This document shows, in pieces, positions 1 through 8,871 of a DNA stretch of 64,000 nucleotides. The DNA is from Nocardioides sp. URHA0032 (GTDB taxonomy: Bacteria; Actinomycetota; Actinomycetes; Propionibacteriales; Nocardioidaceae): contig NZ_JIAV01000018.1 of NCBI RefSeq assembly GCF_000620645.1, positions 124,001 to 188,000 on the forward strand, written 5' to 3'. Made by a program: the position numbers and the translations under genes. Numbering within the stretch: the first letter of the stretch is position 1; each line of letters opens with the position of its first letter. The notes under the pieces were generated by a model. The model did no database searches. It saw nothing but the letters and a program-made list of their open reading frames with translations, and was not told the DNA's origin.

Positions 1-51
1 GAGCGCGGTGGAGAGCCCGCCGTCCAGCACCAGCACGGTGCCATCCTGCAC
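1..51 (-). CDS. Homocysteine S-methyltransferase, N-terminal fragment
   Basis: Only the first 17 codons or so are inside the window; the gene runs off the left edge on the minus strand. The frame reads VLVLDGGLSTAL, which matches the opening LLDGAxxTELE strand of homocysteine S-methyltransferases (MmuM/Pfam S-methyl_trans), enzymes that methylate homocysteine with S-methylmethionine or SAM. The GTG at 49-51 is the only start codon seen close to the motif, but no clear ribosome site precedes it, so the true start could lie slightly upstream. It follows the universal stress gene by 7 bp on the same strand, so the two may be co-transcribed. The call rests on one short motif. Confidence 0.45.
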   Translation of the reverse strand, partial: MQDGTVLVLDGGLSTAL

Positions 52-58
52 CGCCGCG

Positions 59-613
59 TCACGCGATGGTCGACAACCCGGAAGCCACGGGCACGGCGAG
101 GGGTTGCTCGCGCGACGCGGTCAGCAGGACCGGGCAGGCGGCACCCCGGACCACTCCCCGGGCCACCGGCCCCACCCGGGAGTGCCGGCCGAGCACCACG
201 AGATCGGCGTGCCGCGACGCCTCGACGAGCGCGTCGACGGAGTGCCGGCGGTGGGTCGTGACGACCACGAGGCGCGCGTGCCACAGCCGGGCGGTCGCGG
301 CGGCGACGGCGAGCAGCTCGGGGCAGGCCGCCGGGTCGTCGATCCCGGCGACGACCGTGCGCGGGCCGAGCCGGGGCCGCCAGTCGTCGGGCACGCAGAC
401 GAGGGGGGCCCCGAGGTGCGCGGCGAGCTCGGGGAAGCGTCCGGCCACGACGAGGTCCGCTGCACCGGCCGCCTCCGACACCGTGCGGACGTCGCGGGCC
501 TGCACCATCGACAGCTCGGCCCGGCGCCGTCCGGCCTCAGCGACGGCGTGGTCGACTGCCGCGCTCGAGCCGTACCTGCCGACCGCGACAACGACCCGCG
601 CTGCCGTCTGCAT
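59..613 (-). CDS. Universal stress protein, single domain
   Basis: A 184-residue UspA-family protein. It opens with the family's first strand (RVVVAVGRYGSSAAVDHAV) and ends with LGRHSRVGPVARGV...CPVLL, a somewhat degenerate form of the G-x2-G-x9-G ATP-binding motif followed by the usual CPV strand. Residues 90-184 make the more complete Usp half. I chose the ATG at 611-613 because a GGGAGGGAGG ribosome site lies just upstream; a longer open frame upstream looks like noise. It diverges from ppdK across 106 bp. Proteins of this kind bind ATP and act in stress survival; in actinomycetes they are often induced in hypoxia. Which ligand this one binds cannot be told from sequence. Confidence 0.82.
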   Translation of the reverse strand: MQTAARVVVAVGRYGSSAAVDHAVAEAGRRRAELSMVQARDVRTVSEAAGAADLVVAGRFPELAAHLGAPLVCVPDDWRPRLGPRTVVAGIDDPAACPELLAVAAATARLWHARLVVVTTHRRHSVDALVEASRHADLVVLGRHSRVGPVARGVVRGAACPVLLTASREQPLAVPVASGLSTIA

Positions 614-649
614 GGCTCCAACCTCCCTCCCGGACCACCGGCCGGGACA

Positions 650-663
650 GGGACCATCGGCCC
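650..663. promoter_or_regulatory. Candidate DevR/DosR-like box between usp and ppdK
   Basis: The sequence GGGACCATCGGCCC lies midway between the divergent usp and ppdK starts. It differs at two positions from the GGGACTTTCGGCCC form of the dormancy-regulator (DevR/DosR) site known from mycobacteria and streptomycetes. Usp, PPDK, CBS and alcohol dehydrogenase genes are typical members of that regulon, which is why the match deserves mention. It is a short match in GC-rich DNA and no DevR gene is in the window, so this is a hypothesis. Confidence 0.35.
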
Positions 664-719
664 GGATCCGGGGGCCGGGCGCCCTCGCACTCCCGGCGGC
701 GCGGGTGCAGGCTCTGACC

Positions 720-3353
720 ATGAGCAGGTACGTCTACGACTTCGCGCAGGGCAACAAGGACCAGAAGGACCTCCTCGGGGGCAAGGGCGCCGGGCTGGCC
801 GAGATGACCAACCTCGGGCTGCCGGTGCCGCCCGGCTTCACGATCTCGACCGAGGCCTGCCGCGCCTACCTCGCCGAGGGTGCCGAGCCCGACGTCCTGG
901 AAGCCGAGGTCGACGAGCACCTGCGCGCCCTCGAGGAGCGGATGGGCCGGCGGCTCGGTGACCCGCACGACCCGCTGCTGGTGTCCGTGCGGTCGGGCGC
1001 GAAGTTCTCGATGCCCGGGATGATGGAGACCGTCCTCGACGTCGGCCTCAACGACGAGTCGGTCGTGGGGTTGGCGCAGCAGAGCGGCGACGAGCGGTTC
1101 GCGGCGGACTCCTACCGGCGGCTGCTGCAGATGTTCGGCACGACGGTGCTCGGCATCGACGGTGCGGCGTTCTCCGACCGGATGGACGCCGGCGACCTGC
1201 TCGACGCCGAGCAGCTCCGCGCGGTCGTCGAGGACTTCAAGGCGGTGGTCCGCCAGCACACCGGTCGCGACTTCCCGCAGGACCCGCGCGAGCAGCTGCG
1301 GCTCGCGATCCGCGCGGTCTTCGCCTCGTGGAACACGCCCCGCGCGGCGCTCTACCGCCGGCAGGAGCAGATCCCGGACGACCTCGGCACGGCGGTCAAC
1401 GTGCAGGCGATGGTGTTCGGCAACCGCGGCGGTTCCTCCGGCTCAGGTGTGGCGTTCACCCGGGACCCGGCCACCGGTGACCAGGGCGTGTACGGCGACT
1501 ACCTGAGCGACGCCCAGGGAGAGGACGTGGTGTCCGGCGTCCGGAACACGGTCTCGATCGCGGACCTGGCCGAGCTGGACCGCTCGTCGTACGACGAGCT
1601 GCTGCGGATCATGGAGGTCCTGGAGAAGCACTACCGGGACATGTGCGACCTCGAGTTCACCATCGAGGACGGTCGCCTGTGGATGCTCCAGACCCGCGTC
1701 GGGAAGCGTACGGCGGAGGCCGCGGTGCGGATCGCGGTCGACATGGTCGACGAGGGGCTGATCGACGAGGACGAGGCCCTGCGCCGGGTCACCGGCGAGC
1801 AGGTCGGGGCGCTCCTGTTCCCACGGTTCGCTCCCGACCCGGGGCGGCAGCCGGTGGCGACCGGGATGAGCGCCTCCCCCGGCGCGGCCGTCGGGAGGGT
1901 GGTGCTCGACTCGGCGACCGCGGTCGAGTGGGCCGCCCGCGGCGAGCACGTGATCCTGGTCCGCAAGGAGACCAGCCCCGAGGACCTGCCCGGGATGGTC
2001 GCGGCGAACGGCATCCTCACCAGCCGCGGCGGCAAGACGTCGCACGCCGCCGTCGTGGCCCGCGGGATGGGCCGCACCTGTGTCTGTGGCGCCGAGTCGA
2101 TCGTGATCGACCTGCCGAACCGGCGGCTCACGGTGCGCGGCGGGCCGACGGTGGCCGAGGGGGACGTGATCTCGATCGACGGCAGCACCGGCGAGGTCTT
2201 CCTGGGCGAGGTGGCGGTGAGCGACCCCGCGGTCGTCCGGCGGCTCGAGGGCCAGGACGTCGACGACCCGGTCGCGGACGCGGTCGTGCGGCTGCTCGGC
2301 CGGGCCGACGCCGTACGCCGGCTGGCCGTCCGGGCGAACGCCGACACGCCCGAGGATGCGGCCCGGGCGCGCCGGTTCGGGGCCTGCGGCATCGGCCTCT
2401 GCCGGACCGAGCACATGTTCCTCGGTGAGCGTCGCGGGCTGGTCGAGGACCTGATCGTGGCCGAGGACGACGCCGGCCAGGAGTCCGCGCTGACCGGGCT
2501 GGAGCCGCTGCAGCGCCAGGACTTCACCGAGATCCTGGCCGCGATGGACGGGCTGCCCGTGACGGTGCGGCTGATCGACCCGCCCCTGCACGAGTTCCTG
2601 CCCGACCTGACCGACCTCTCGGTGCGGGTCGCGCTCGAGGACGAGCGGCACGTCGAGGACGAGCACGACCACCGGATGCTGGCCGCGGTCCGGCGGCTGC
2701 ACGAGCAGAACCCGATGCTCGGGTTGCGGGGTGTCCGGCTCGGCATCGTGATCCCCGGCCTGTTCGACATGCAGGCCCGGGCGATCGCCGAGGCGACCGC
2801 GGACCGGATCGCCGCGGGCGGCGACCCGCGTCCGGAGATCATGGTCCCGCTGGTCGCCAGCGAGCGGGAGCTGGCGCTGGTCCGCGCCCAGCTCGAGCAG
2901 GTCGTGGCCACGGTCGCCGACGAGCGCGGCATCACCCTGGACATCCCCATCGGCACCATGATCGAGCTGCCGCGCGCCGCGGTGACCGCCGACCGGATCG
3001 CCACCGTGGCCGACTTCTTCTCGTTCGGCACCAACGACCTGACCCAGACGACGTGGGGCTTCTCCCGCGACGACGTCGAGTCGGAGTTCTTCCCGGCGTA
3101 CCGCGACCACGGGGTTTTCCCGGTCTCGCCGTTCGAGACCTTGGACGTCGAAGGCGTCGGCGAGCTGGTGCGGACGGCGGTCCGGCTCGGCCGGCAGACC
3201 CGACCCGACCTGCACCTGGGCGTGTGCGGCGAGCACGGCGGCGACCCCGCGTCCATCCACTTCTTCGACGAGGTGGGGCTCGACTACGTGTCCTGCTCTC
3301 CGTACCGGGTGCCGGTCGCCCGCTGGGAGGCGGCGCGTGCCGCGCTCGGCTGA
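720..3353 (+). CDS. ppdK: Pyruvate, phosphate dikinase
   Basis: An 877-residue PPDK, the normal length for the bacterial enzyme, which interconverts pyruvate + ATP + Pi and PEP + AMP + PPi in the cytosol. The N-terminal ATP-grasp region begins LLGGKGAGLAEM. The swivelling phosphohistidine domain carries GGKTSHAAVVARGMG with the catalytic His at 442. The C-terminal PEP/pyruvate barrel contains GIGLCRTEHMF and GVCGEHGGDP with the catalytic Cys at 836. The ATG at 720 is chosen because homology starts at once (YVYDFAQGNKDQKDLL); upstream in-frame codons are non-homologous. No strong Shine-Dalgarno precedes it. With the neighbouring stress gene, CBS protein and dehydrogenase it suggests a role in low-energy or low-oxygen metabolism (inference). 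Confidence 0.97.
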   Translation: MSRYVYDFAQGNKDQKDLLGGKGAGLAEMTNLGLPVPPGFTISTEACRAYLAEGAEPDVLEAEVDEHLRALEERMGRRLGDPHDPLLVSVRSGAKFSMPGMMETVLDVGLNDESVVGLAQQSGDERFAADSYRRLLQMFGTTVLGIDGAAFSDRMDAGDLLDAEQLRAVVEDFKAVVRQHTGRDFPQDPREQLRLAIRAVFASWNTPRAALYRRQEQIPDDLGTAVNVQAMVFGNRGGSSGSGVAFTRDPATGDQGVYGDYLSDAQGEDVVSGVRNTVSIADLAELDRSSYDELLRIMEVLEKHYRDMCDLEFTIEDGRLWMLQTRVGKRTAEAAVRIAVDMVDEGLIDEDEALRRVTGEQVGALLFPRFAPDPGRQPVATGMSASPGAAVGRVVLDSATAVEWAARGEHVILVRKETSPEDLPGMVAANGILTSRGGKTSHAAVVARGMGRTCVCGAESIVIDLPNRRLTVRGGPTVAEGDVISIDGSTGEVFLGEVAVSDPAVVRRLEGQDVDDPVADAVVRLLGRADAVRRLAVRANADTPEDAARARRFGACGIGLCRTEHMFLGERRGLVEDLIVAEDDAGQESALTGLEPLQRQDFTEILAAMDGLPVTVRLIDPPLHEFLPDLTDLSVRVALEDERHVEDEHDHRMLAAVRRLHEQNPMLGLRGVRLGIVIPGLFDMQARAIAEATADRIAAGGDPRPEIMVPLVASERELALVRAQLEQVVATVADERGITLDIPIGTMIELPRAAVTADRIATVADFFSFGTNDLTQTTWGFSRDDVESEFFPAYRDHGVFPVSPFETLDVEGVGELVRTAVRLGRQTRPDLHLGVCGEHGGDPASIHFFDEVGLDYVSCSPYRVPVARWEAARAALG

Positions 3354-3437
3354 AAGGCCCGTCGGGGGCTGACCTTCGACTCTGCCGGCGGCCGCTCGGC
3401 CCCACGAGGCTGGAGCTGAGCCGAAGGAGGTACGCCG

Positions 3438-3860
3438 ATGCTGGTCCGGGACGTGATGACCTCGCCGGTCGTGACCGTGCACGTCGACGACGGGCTGGAC
3501 CTCGCAGCGCGGCTGCTGCGCGAGCACGGCGTCCGGGCACTCCCGGTCGTCGACGGTGACGGTCACGTGCTGGGCATGGTGACCGAGACCGACGTGGTCA
3601 GGGACGCGGTCCCCCGCGACCCGTGGGCCCGCGACCTCCATCCGTCCGCGAGCGGCCCGCACCCCGCGAGCGTCCGCGATGTCATGAGCTTCCACCCGGT
3701 GGCCCTGCTGCCGGACGTGGAGCTCCCCGTGGCCGCCGACCTCCTGGTCAGCGGCCACCTCACCAGCCTGCCCGTCGTCGAGGACGGTGTGGTCGTCGGC
3801 ATCCTGACCCGCCGCGACCTGGTCGCCGTCCTCGCACCCCCTACCGAGGAACAGCCATGA
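3438..3860 (+). CDS. CBS-domain pair protein
   Basis: A 140-residue protein made of two CBS motifs and little else: residues 1-57 (VRDVMTSPVVTV ... LPVVDGDGHVLGMVTETDVV) and 77-132 (VRDVMSFHPVALL ... LPVVEDGVVVGILTRRDLV). Such Bateman modules bind adenine nucleotides and usually sense energy state; a stand-alone pair has no catalytic domain. It has a near-perfect ribosome site, AAGGAGGT at 3424-3431, among the strongest in the window. The stop overlaps the next gene's start (ATGA), so translation of the dehydrogenase is probably coupled. The partner it regulates is not known. Confidence 0.88.
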   Translation: MLVRDVMTSPVVTVHVDDGLDLAARLLREHGVRALPVVDGDGHVLGMVTETDVVRDAVPRDPWARDLHPSASGPHPASVRDVMSFHPVALLPDVELPVAADLLVSGHLTSLPVVEDGVVVGILTRRDLVAVLAPPTEEQP

Positions 3861-4873
3861 AGGCAGCAGTCGTCACCAGCTTCACCGAGCCCCTGGAGAT
3901 CCAGGAGCTCCCCGTCCCCGAGCCCGGACCCGGCCAGGTCCTGGTCCACGTGGAGGCCAGCGGCCTGTGCCACACCGACATCCACGCCGCGCACGGCGAC
4001 TGGCCGATCAAGCCGACCCCGCCGTTCGTGCCGGGTCACGAAGGGGTCGGCGTGATCGAGGCGGTCGGACCCGGCGTCACCCACCGTGCGATCGGTGACC
4101 GCGTCGCGGTGCCGTGGCTCGGCCACGCGTGCGGCCACTGCGACCACTGCGTCTCCGGCTGGGAGACGCTGTGCGAGGAGCAGCAGAACACCGGCTACTC
4201 GATCGACGGCGGCTTCGCCGAGTACCTCGTGGCCGACGCGACGTACGTCGTCCCGGTCCCCGACGGGGTGTCGTCGTACGACGCCGCGCCGCTGACCTGC
4301 GCGGGCGTGACCACGTACAAGGCGATCAAGGTCGCCGGCGTCCGGCCGTCCGAACGGGTCGCGGTGTTCGGCGTCGGCGGCCTCGGCCACCTCGCGGTGC
4401 AGTACGCCCGCCTGGTCGGCGGCACCGTGATCGCCGTGGACGTCGAGGAGGAGAAGCTGGAGCTCGCCACCGAGCTCGGCGCCGACCACGTCGTCAACGC
4501 GAGCAGGACCGACCCGGTCGCGGCCATCGAGGCCCTCGGCGGGGCGGACGTCGCGGTCGTGCTGGCGGTCATCCCGTCGGTGTTCGAGCAGGCGTTCGCG
4601 AGCCTGCGCCGCGGCGGGCGGCTGATCTGTGTCGGGCTGCCGCCCGAGAGCGACGGGCCGATGAGCCTGCCGATCTTCCCGACCGTCCTCAAGGGCGTCT
4701 CGGTGATCGGCTCGATCGTCGGCACCCGTCAGGACCTCGCGGAGGTCTTCGCGCTGCACGCGCTGGGCCGGACCCGCGTGATCGCGGAGAGCCGCAAGCT
4801 CGACGACGTGAACGCGGCGATCGACGAGGTGCTCGCCGGCCGCGCGCCGGCGCGCCTGGTGTTCGAGTTCTGA
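3857..4873 (+). CDS. Zinc-dependent alcohol dehydrogenase, AdhP-like
   Basis: A 338-residue medium-chain dehydrogenase. Catalytic zinc ligands are Cys38, His61 (with Glu62) and Cys148; the structural zinc site is Cys92, Cys95, Cys98 and Cys106. The Rossmann motif GVGGLGH is at 172-178, and an acidic residue after the second strand (AVDVEEEK) predicts NAD rather than NADP. The short length and WxGxACGxCxxC pattern match bacterial AdhP/AdhA ethanol dehydrogenases. Its ATG overlaps the CBS stop by 4 bp. A strong hairpin follows at 4909. The product probably handles ethanol/acetaldehyde redox balance; the physiological substrate is inferred only from family. Confidence 0.92.
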   Translation: MKAAVVTSFTEPLEIQELPVPEPGPGQVLVHVEASGLCHTDIHAAHGDWPIKPTPPFVPGHEGVGVIEAVGPGVTHRAIGDRVAVPWLGHACGHCDHCVSGWETLCEEQQNTGYSIDGGFAEYLVADATYVVPVPDGVSSYDAAPLTCAGVTTYKAIKVAGVRPSERVAVFGVGGLGHLAVQYARLVGGTVIAVDVEEEKLELATELGADHVVNASRTDPVAAIEALGGADVAVVLAVIPSVFEQAFASLRRGGRLICVGLPPESDGPMSLPIFPTVLKGVSVIGSIVGTRQDLAEVFALHALGRTRVIAESRKLDDVNAAIDEVLAGRAPARLVFEF

Positions 4874-5228
4874 CCGACTCCCCGGGCAGCGGCCGGGAGC
4901 CGGCCGAGGACAGGGAGGGCCCGAGGGCAGCGACGACCTCGGGCCACCTCCCTGTCGACGATGCGTCCCGGGGATCCGACCCCGGGCGGCGGACCGCGCC
5001 GACGTCTCGGGTCACCGGCGCGGGCCGTAGGGAAGAGAGTAGGCAGAACCGCGTCGGGCGCGGGCCGTGTTGAGGGAATCTGGAGGAAGTTCTCACCTGC
5101 AGGGATGCGCCCGGAAGGGTGTGGGCGGGTCTCGCGGATTCGCCTAGGGTCGAAGCAGCCGAGAGTCTCTGTGACTCGCCAGCAAGGGCGTTCCATTCCC
5201 GGTTGCACACATTCGACCGGAGACGACC
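4874..5228. other. Intergenic region, no gene recognised
   Basis: This 355-bp gap holds the terminator hairpin at 4909-4956. I find no RNA motif or coding frame with family resemblance in the rest. The last 100 bp before the STAS gene are less GC-biased and contain TAGGGT at about 5152, which might be a -10 element with an untranslated leader, but no convincing -35 accompanies it. Confidence 0.6.
4909..4956 (+). terminator. Hairpin terminator after the alcohol dehydrogenase
   Basis: An 18-bp stem with a 2-nt bulge and a 10-nt loop: the left arm begins GACAGGGAGG and the right arm ends CCTCCCTGTC. There is no T-tract, as is common for terminators in high-GC actinomycetes. It lies 36 bp after the dehydrogenase stop. 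Confidence 0.75.
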
Positions 5229-5537
5229 ATGGACTTCTCGATCGCCATCACGATCGATCCGCCGACCGCCACGCTCACCGCCCACGGCGAGCTCGACATC
5301 TTCACCGCCCACGAGGTCGCCCGCCAGCTCTCGGAGGCCGTCGGGTCCGGCTGCCGCCGGGTGCTCGTCGACGTGGGTGGCGTGACGTTCGTCGACGCCT
5401 CGGCCCTCGGCGTGCTCGCGTGGGCCCGGCACAACGTCGTGGTCCGGCAGGGTGACTTCGGGTTCGTGGCGACCAGTCCGCCGTTCCGCCGCCTCTGCGC
5501 GATGACCGGCCTGGACCGGGAGTTCGCGCTCAACTGA
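5229..5537 (+). CDS. STAS-domain anti-sigma factor antagonist
   Basis: A 102-residue single STAS domain of the SpoIIAA/RsbV type. The phosphorylatable serine is in the motif VDASALGVL (Ser58), preceded by the VLVDVGGVTFVD strand. In the family, the unphosphorylated protein binds an anti-sigma kinase and frees a sigma factor. No anti-sigma kinase (RsbW-like) or sigma-B-type gene lies beside it, so it is an orphan here. The ATG has GGAGACGACC before it. It converges on the histidine kinase gene, with a two-way hairpin between them. Confidence 0.85.
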   Translation: MDFSIAITIDPPTATLTAHGELDIFTAHEVARQLSEAVGSGCRRVLVDVGGVTFVDASALGVLAWARHNVVVRQGDFGFVATSPPFRRLCAMTGLDREFALN

Positions 5538-5568
5538 ATCCGGCCGGCTCGCCCGGGGAGGCAGCGGT

Positions 5569-5613
5569 CCGCCCGCACACCCCGATCCCCCGTGGAGGGG
5601 TGTGAGCGGGCGG
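5569..5613. terminator. Bidirectional hairpin between STAS and kinase genes
   Basis: A 15-bp stem (CCGCCCGCACACCCC paired with its complement, one 2-nt bulge) with a 13-nt loop, placed between two convergent genes. It can terminate transcription from both sides. Confidence 0.75.
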
Positions 5614-5673
5614 CCCACTGGCTTGCAAGGATCGGCGAGCGGCGTGCGCGGCGGTTCACCCCTGCGGGTGGAG

Positions 5674-7677
5674 CTACCCGTCGTACGCCGGCAGCGTGAG
5701 CTCGAAGACCGAGCCCGGCCCGTCCGGGTTCGCGAGGGCGGTGATGGTGCCGTCGTGCCGGTTGATGATCCGCCGGACGATCGAGAGGCCGAGTCCGCTG
5801 CCCTCGTAGTCGCGGTAGTGCGCCCGGTGGAACTCGTCGAAGATCTGCTCGCGCTCCCCTTCCGGGATGCCGATGCCGTTGTCGATGACCCGGATCGTCA
5901 CGAAGCCCAGCTTCCCGCTGCACCCGTGCACGGCGATCCGTGGCTCGACGCCCGGGGCGACGTACTTCAGGGCGTTCCCGATCAGGTTGTCCAGCACCTG
6001 GCGGACCAGGACCCGGTCGGCCAGCAGCGGTGGGACCGGGCCGCAGGTCACGTTCTTCTCCGCGTGCCGTCCGGAGGCGACCTCGGCGACCAGCGAGCCG
6101 ACGTCGACGCAGCTCACCTCGAGGTCGCGGGCACTGCTGGTCGCGTGCGTCAACAGGTCGCGGATCAGCTCCCGCATCCGGCGTGACGACGACCGCACCC
6201 GCGAGACGAACTCCCGGGCCAGCTCGGCGTCCAGGCCGCCGGTGTCCAGCTCGTCCGCGATCATCTCGGTCCACCCGTCGATCGCCGCGAGCGGGTTGCG
6301 GAGGTCGTGGGCGACGACGCCGGCGAACGCGGCGAGCTCCTCGCGCCGCGCATGCTCGATCGTGGTGTCCCGGAACAGCACCAGCGCCCGGGCCCGGGCG
6401 CGCAGCTCGTCGCGGGGCAGCGGCATGGCGGAGACCGCGACCACGCGGTCCGGCTGGTCGCCGTTGCGCACCAGGATCTCGGCGTCGCGCACGGTCTCCC
6501 CCAGGAGCGCCCGGCTGGAGGGCCGGTCGCCGTCGACCATCGGCGTCCCGTCGGCCCACCGGTCGGAGCGCGCGGCCAGCAGCTCGCAGGTCAGCTCCTG
6601 CTCGGCGAGCCCGAAGATCTCGGCGGCCGCGGCGTTGTGCAGCAGCAGGGCGCCAGCGGCGTCCAGGACGAACAGGCCCTCGTTCATCGACCCGATCACG
6701 GCCTGGCGCACACTCCCCTGGTAGTCGGCCTCCTCCTTGGTACGCCGCAGCTCGGCCGCGAGCGCCTCGCGCTCGTCGCGGCCGGTCGAGAGGCCCAGGC
6801 CCGTGACGACGAGGGTCGCGATGTAGAACTCCGCCAGCAGGTAGCCGATCTCGACCCGGTCCACCGCCGCGAACGGCCCGATGCCCGTCATCGTCAGGAA
6901 GATCGTCGCGACTCCGGCGAGGAAGGAGTGCGTGGCACTGAGCAACGTCGAGAAGCGGAGCCCGATCCACACGGTCGCGGCCAGCAGCGGGAACGCCAGC
7001 GGCAGCGTCTCGAAGGAGAAGGCCAGGCCGTACATGCCCACGGTGAACAGCACGGCCGCGGCCAGCTCGGCCCAGGTCGCCTCGCTGAGCAGCCGCGGCC
7101 GCGGGCGGCGGGACGTGATCCGCTGCCCGAGCAGCAGTCCGAACGTCACCACGATGAAGGCGCTGCAGGCGTTCCGGCCGAACCACAGCACGCCACCGAG
7201 GTCGAGGTCCCCGTCGCCGAGCAGGGTCCACGAGGCCGTGGCCAGGGCCGCACCGGCCGCGGTGCCGACCACCATCGCGACACCGAACCGAGCGAGCACC
7301 CGGGGCCGGTCGAGCGGGCGCTGGCCGCCGCAGCCCCAGAGGTCCGGGCACCAGAGGCGCAGCAGCAGGACCCCGAGGACGGTCTGCACGAGGACGGCAC
7401 CGGCGAGGGCGACCGCGAGCTCGGGCTTCGAGCCGAGCACCAGGTTCGCACCCACCCCGACCACCAGCAGCAGCGCGCCGTCCCAGCTGAGCACCCGGGC
7501 GCCGCGCAGCAGCAGCCAGAGCATGGCGATGCCGCCGACCGGCAGCCCGGTCGCGAACCCCGGCGCCTCGTAGTCGCTCGCCCTGGTGCCGAGCGCGAGC
7601 ACCATCAGGCACCCGGCGAAGACAAACCCTCCACCGGGACCGATGATCGCGCGCGCCATCTTCCGGTCGCCCGGCAT
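5674..7677 (-). CDS. MASE1-PAS sensor histidine kinase
   Basis: A 667-residue hybrid of a large membrane sensor and a kinase. About 300 N-terminal residues form eight or so hydrophobic segments resembling the MASE1 integral membrane sensor. A PAS-like domain follows (IGSMNEGLFVLDAAGALLLHN...), then a HisKA domain with the phospho-acceptor His457 in VVAHDLRNPLAA. The ATPase domain has the N box NLIGNALKYV, G1 DNGIGIP and G2 GSGLGLSIV. There is no receiver domain or adjacent response regulator, so its partner is elsewhere. The start at 7675-7677 has GGGAG upstream; Met7 is an alternative. The signal sensed is unknown. Confidence 0.88.
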   Translation of the reverse strand: MPGDRKMARAIIGPGGGFVFAGCLMVLALGTRASDYEAPGFATGLPVGGIAMLWLLLRGARVLSWDGALLLVVGVGANLVLGSKPELAVALAGAVLVQTVLGVLLLRLWCPDLWGCGGQRPLDRPRVLARFGVAMVVGTAAGAALATASWTLLGDGDLDLGGVLWFGRNACSAFIVVTFGLLLGQRITSRRPRPRLLSEATWAELAAAVLFTVGMYGLAFSFETLPLAFPLLAATVWIGLRFSTLLSATHSFLAGVATIFLTMTGIGPFAAVDRVEIGYLLAEFYIATLVVTGLGLSTGRDEREALAAELRRTKEEADYQGSVRQAVIGSMNEGLFVLDAAGALLLHNAAAAEIFGLAEQELTCELLAARSDRWADGTPMVDGDRPSSRALLGETVRDAEILVRNGDQPDRVVAVSAMPLPRDELRARARALVLFRDTTIEHARREELAAFAGVVAHDLRNPLAAIDGWTEMIADELDTGGLDAELAREFVSRVRSSSRRMRELIRDLLTHATSSARDLEVSCVDVGSLVAEVASGRHAEKNVTCGPVPPLLADRVLVRQVLDNLIGNALKYVAPGVEPRIAVHGCSGKLGFVTIRVIDNGIGIPEGEREQIFDEFHRAHYRDYEGSGLGLSIVRRIINRHDGTITALANPDGPGSVFELTLPAYDG

Positions 7678-7764
7678 TCCCCACTCCCACCTCAGGCCCC
7701 CACCCGTGCCCAGCAGGCTAGCCCTCCGGGCGGCCCCGCGTGGGGAACCGGGCCGGAACGGCGA

Positions 7765-8865
7765 CTACGCGTCGTCGACGGCGAGGTCCTCGTCGTGGGT
7801 GCCCGGGCGGGGCGCCCACGGCAGCTCCTTCGCCGGGCGTACGACGATCAGCCGGTCGCCCCGGGCCAGCAGGGTGACCACCGGGTCGAAGTAGCGGTAC
7901 ACCTTCTCGTCGCGCACGACGGCGATCACCTGGTCGGGCAGCGACTGGGGCTGCCGGCCGACCTCGGAGACGAGCAGGTCGCGCTCGGCGACCTCGAGGC
8001 CCTCGCCGTACGTGAGGAGGTCCTCCATCACCGAGCCGAGCGTGGGCGACAGCGAGGACAGGCCCAGCAGCCGGCCGACCGCGTCGGAGGAGGTGATCAC
8101 GGAGTTCGCACCGGACTGGCGCATCAGGGCGACGTTCTCCTGCTCCCGGACCGCCGCGACGATCCAGACGTCCGGGTTGAGCTGGCGGACGGTGAGCGTG
8201 GCCAGCACGTTGGAGTCGTCGCGGTTGGTCGTGATGATCACCTGGTTGGCGTCCTTGACGCCGGCGCGGCGGAGCACGTCCTGACGGGTGGCGTCGCCGG
8301 TCACGACGGCGAGGCCGTCGGCGTGGGCCTCCTGGAGCGCGGCGGCGCCGGGGTCGACGACCACGATCGACTCGCGGTCGATGCCGTTGTTGACGAGGGT
8401 GTCGACCGCGGCCCGTCCCTTGGTGCCGTAACCGATCACGACGACGTGGGCAGACATGTGCTTCCTCCAGCGGGCGACTCGGAACATCTCGCGACCCTGC
8501 GAGGCGAGCACCTCGAGGGTGGTCCCGATCAGCAGCACCAGGAAGGCGATGCGGAGCGGGGTGACGACGAACGCGTTGATCATCCGGGCGTGCGGCGCGA
8601 CCGGCGCGATGTCGCCGTACCCGGTCGTGCTCAGCGTGACGGTCGAGTAGTAGATGGAGTCGACCAGGTCCACGTGGCCCGTCGGGTCGTTGGCGTCGTG
8701 GTAGGCGTCCCGGTCGAGGTAGACGAGCAGGACCGTGCCGACCAGGATGAACACCGCCAGCAGCAGCCGGCGGCTGAGCTCCCACCACGGCGACCGGCCG
8801 CGGTCGGGAAGGGAGAGCTTCCCGCGGGCGCGGCCCTGCGTGATGTCGCTGGAGTCGTCCGGCAC
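7765..8865 (-). CDS. Two-TM potassium channel with RCK (TrkA-N) domain
   Basis: A 366-residue channel. A first membrane helix lies at about 34-51; the pore loop contains the selectivity filter TGYGD at 81-85; a second helix spans about 97-120. The cytoplasmic part is an RCK/TrkA-N domain with GYGTKG at 145-150, which binds nucleotide or ions and gates the pore. It resembles MthK/Kch-type potassium channels. The GTG start at 8863-8865 has no ribosome site but sits 6 nt after TAGATT, so the mRNA is probably leaderless. That -10 box contains the stop codon of the upstream yihY-like gene. Confidence 0.92.
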   Translation of the reverse strand: MPDDSSDITQGRARGKLSLPDRGRSPWWELSRRLLLAVFILVGTVLLVYLDRDAYHDANDPTGHVDLVDSIYYSTVTLSTTGYGDIAPVAPHARMINAFVVTPLRIAFLVLLIGTTLEVLASQGREMFRVARWRKHMSAHVVVIGYGTKGRAAVDTLVNNGIDRESIVVVDPGAAALQEAHADGLAVVTGDATRQDVLRRAGVKDANQVIITTNRDDSNVLATLTVRQLNPDVWIVAAVREQENVALMRQSGANSVITSSDAVGRLLGLSSLSPTLGSVMEDLLTYGEGLEVAERDLLVSEVGRQPQSLPDQVIAVVRDEKVYRYFDPVVTLLARGDRLIVVRPAKELPWAPRPGTHDEDLAVDDA

Positions 8866-8871
8866 GGCCGC

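Noticed and set aside
614..721. Longer universal stress protein starting at 721
   Set aside because: The extra 36 residues are Pro/Arg-rich without homology, and the ATG at 613 has a strong ribosome site.
1443..3758. A 771-codon antisense frame over ppdK and the CBS gene
   Set aside because: Same kind of shadow; no motif, and it spans two real genes with good ribosome sites and active-site residues.
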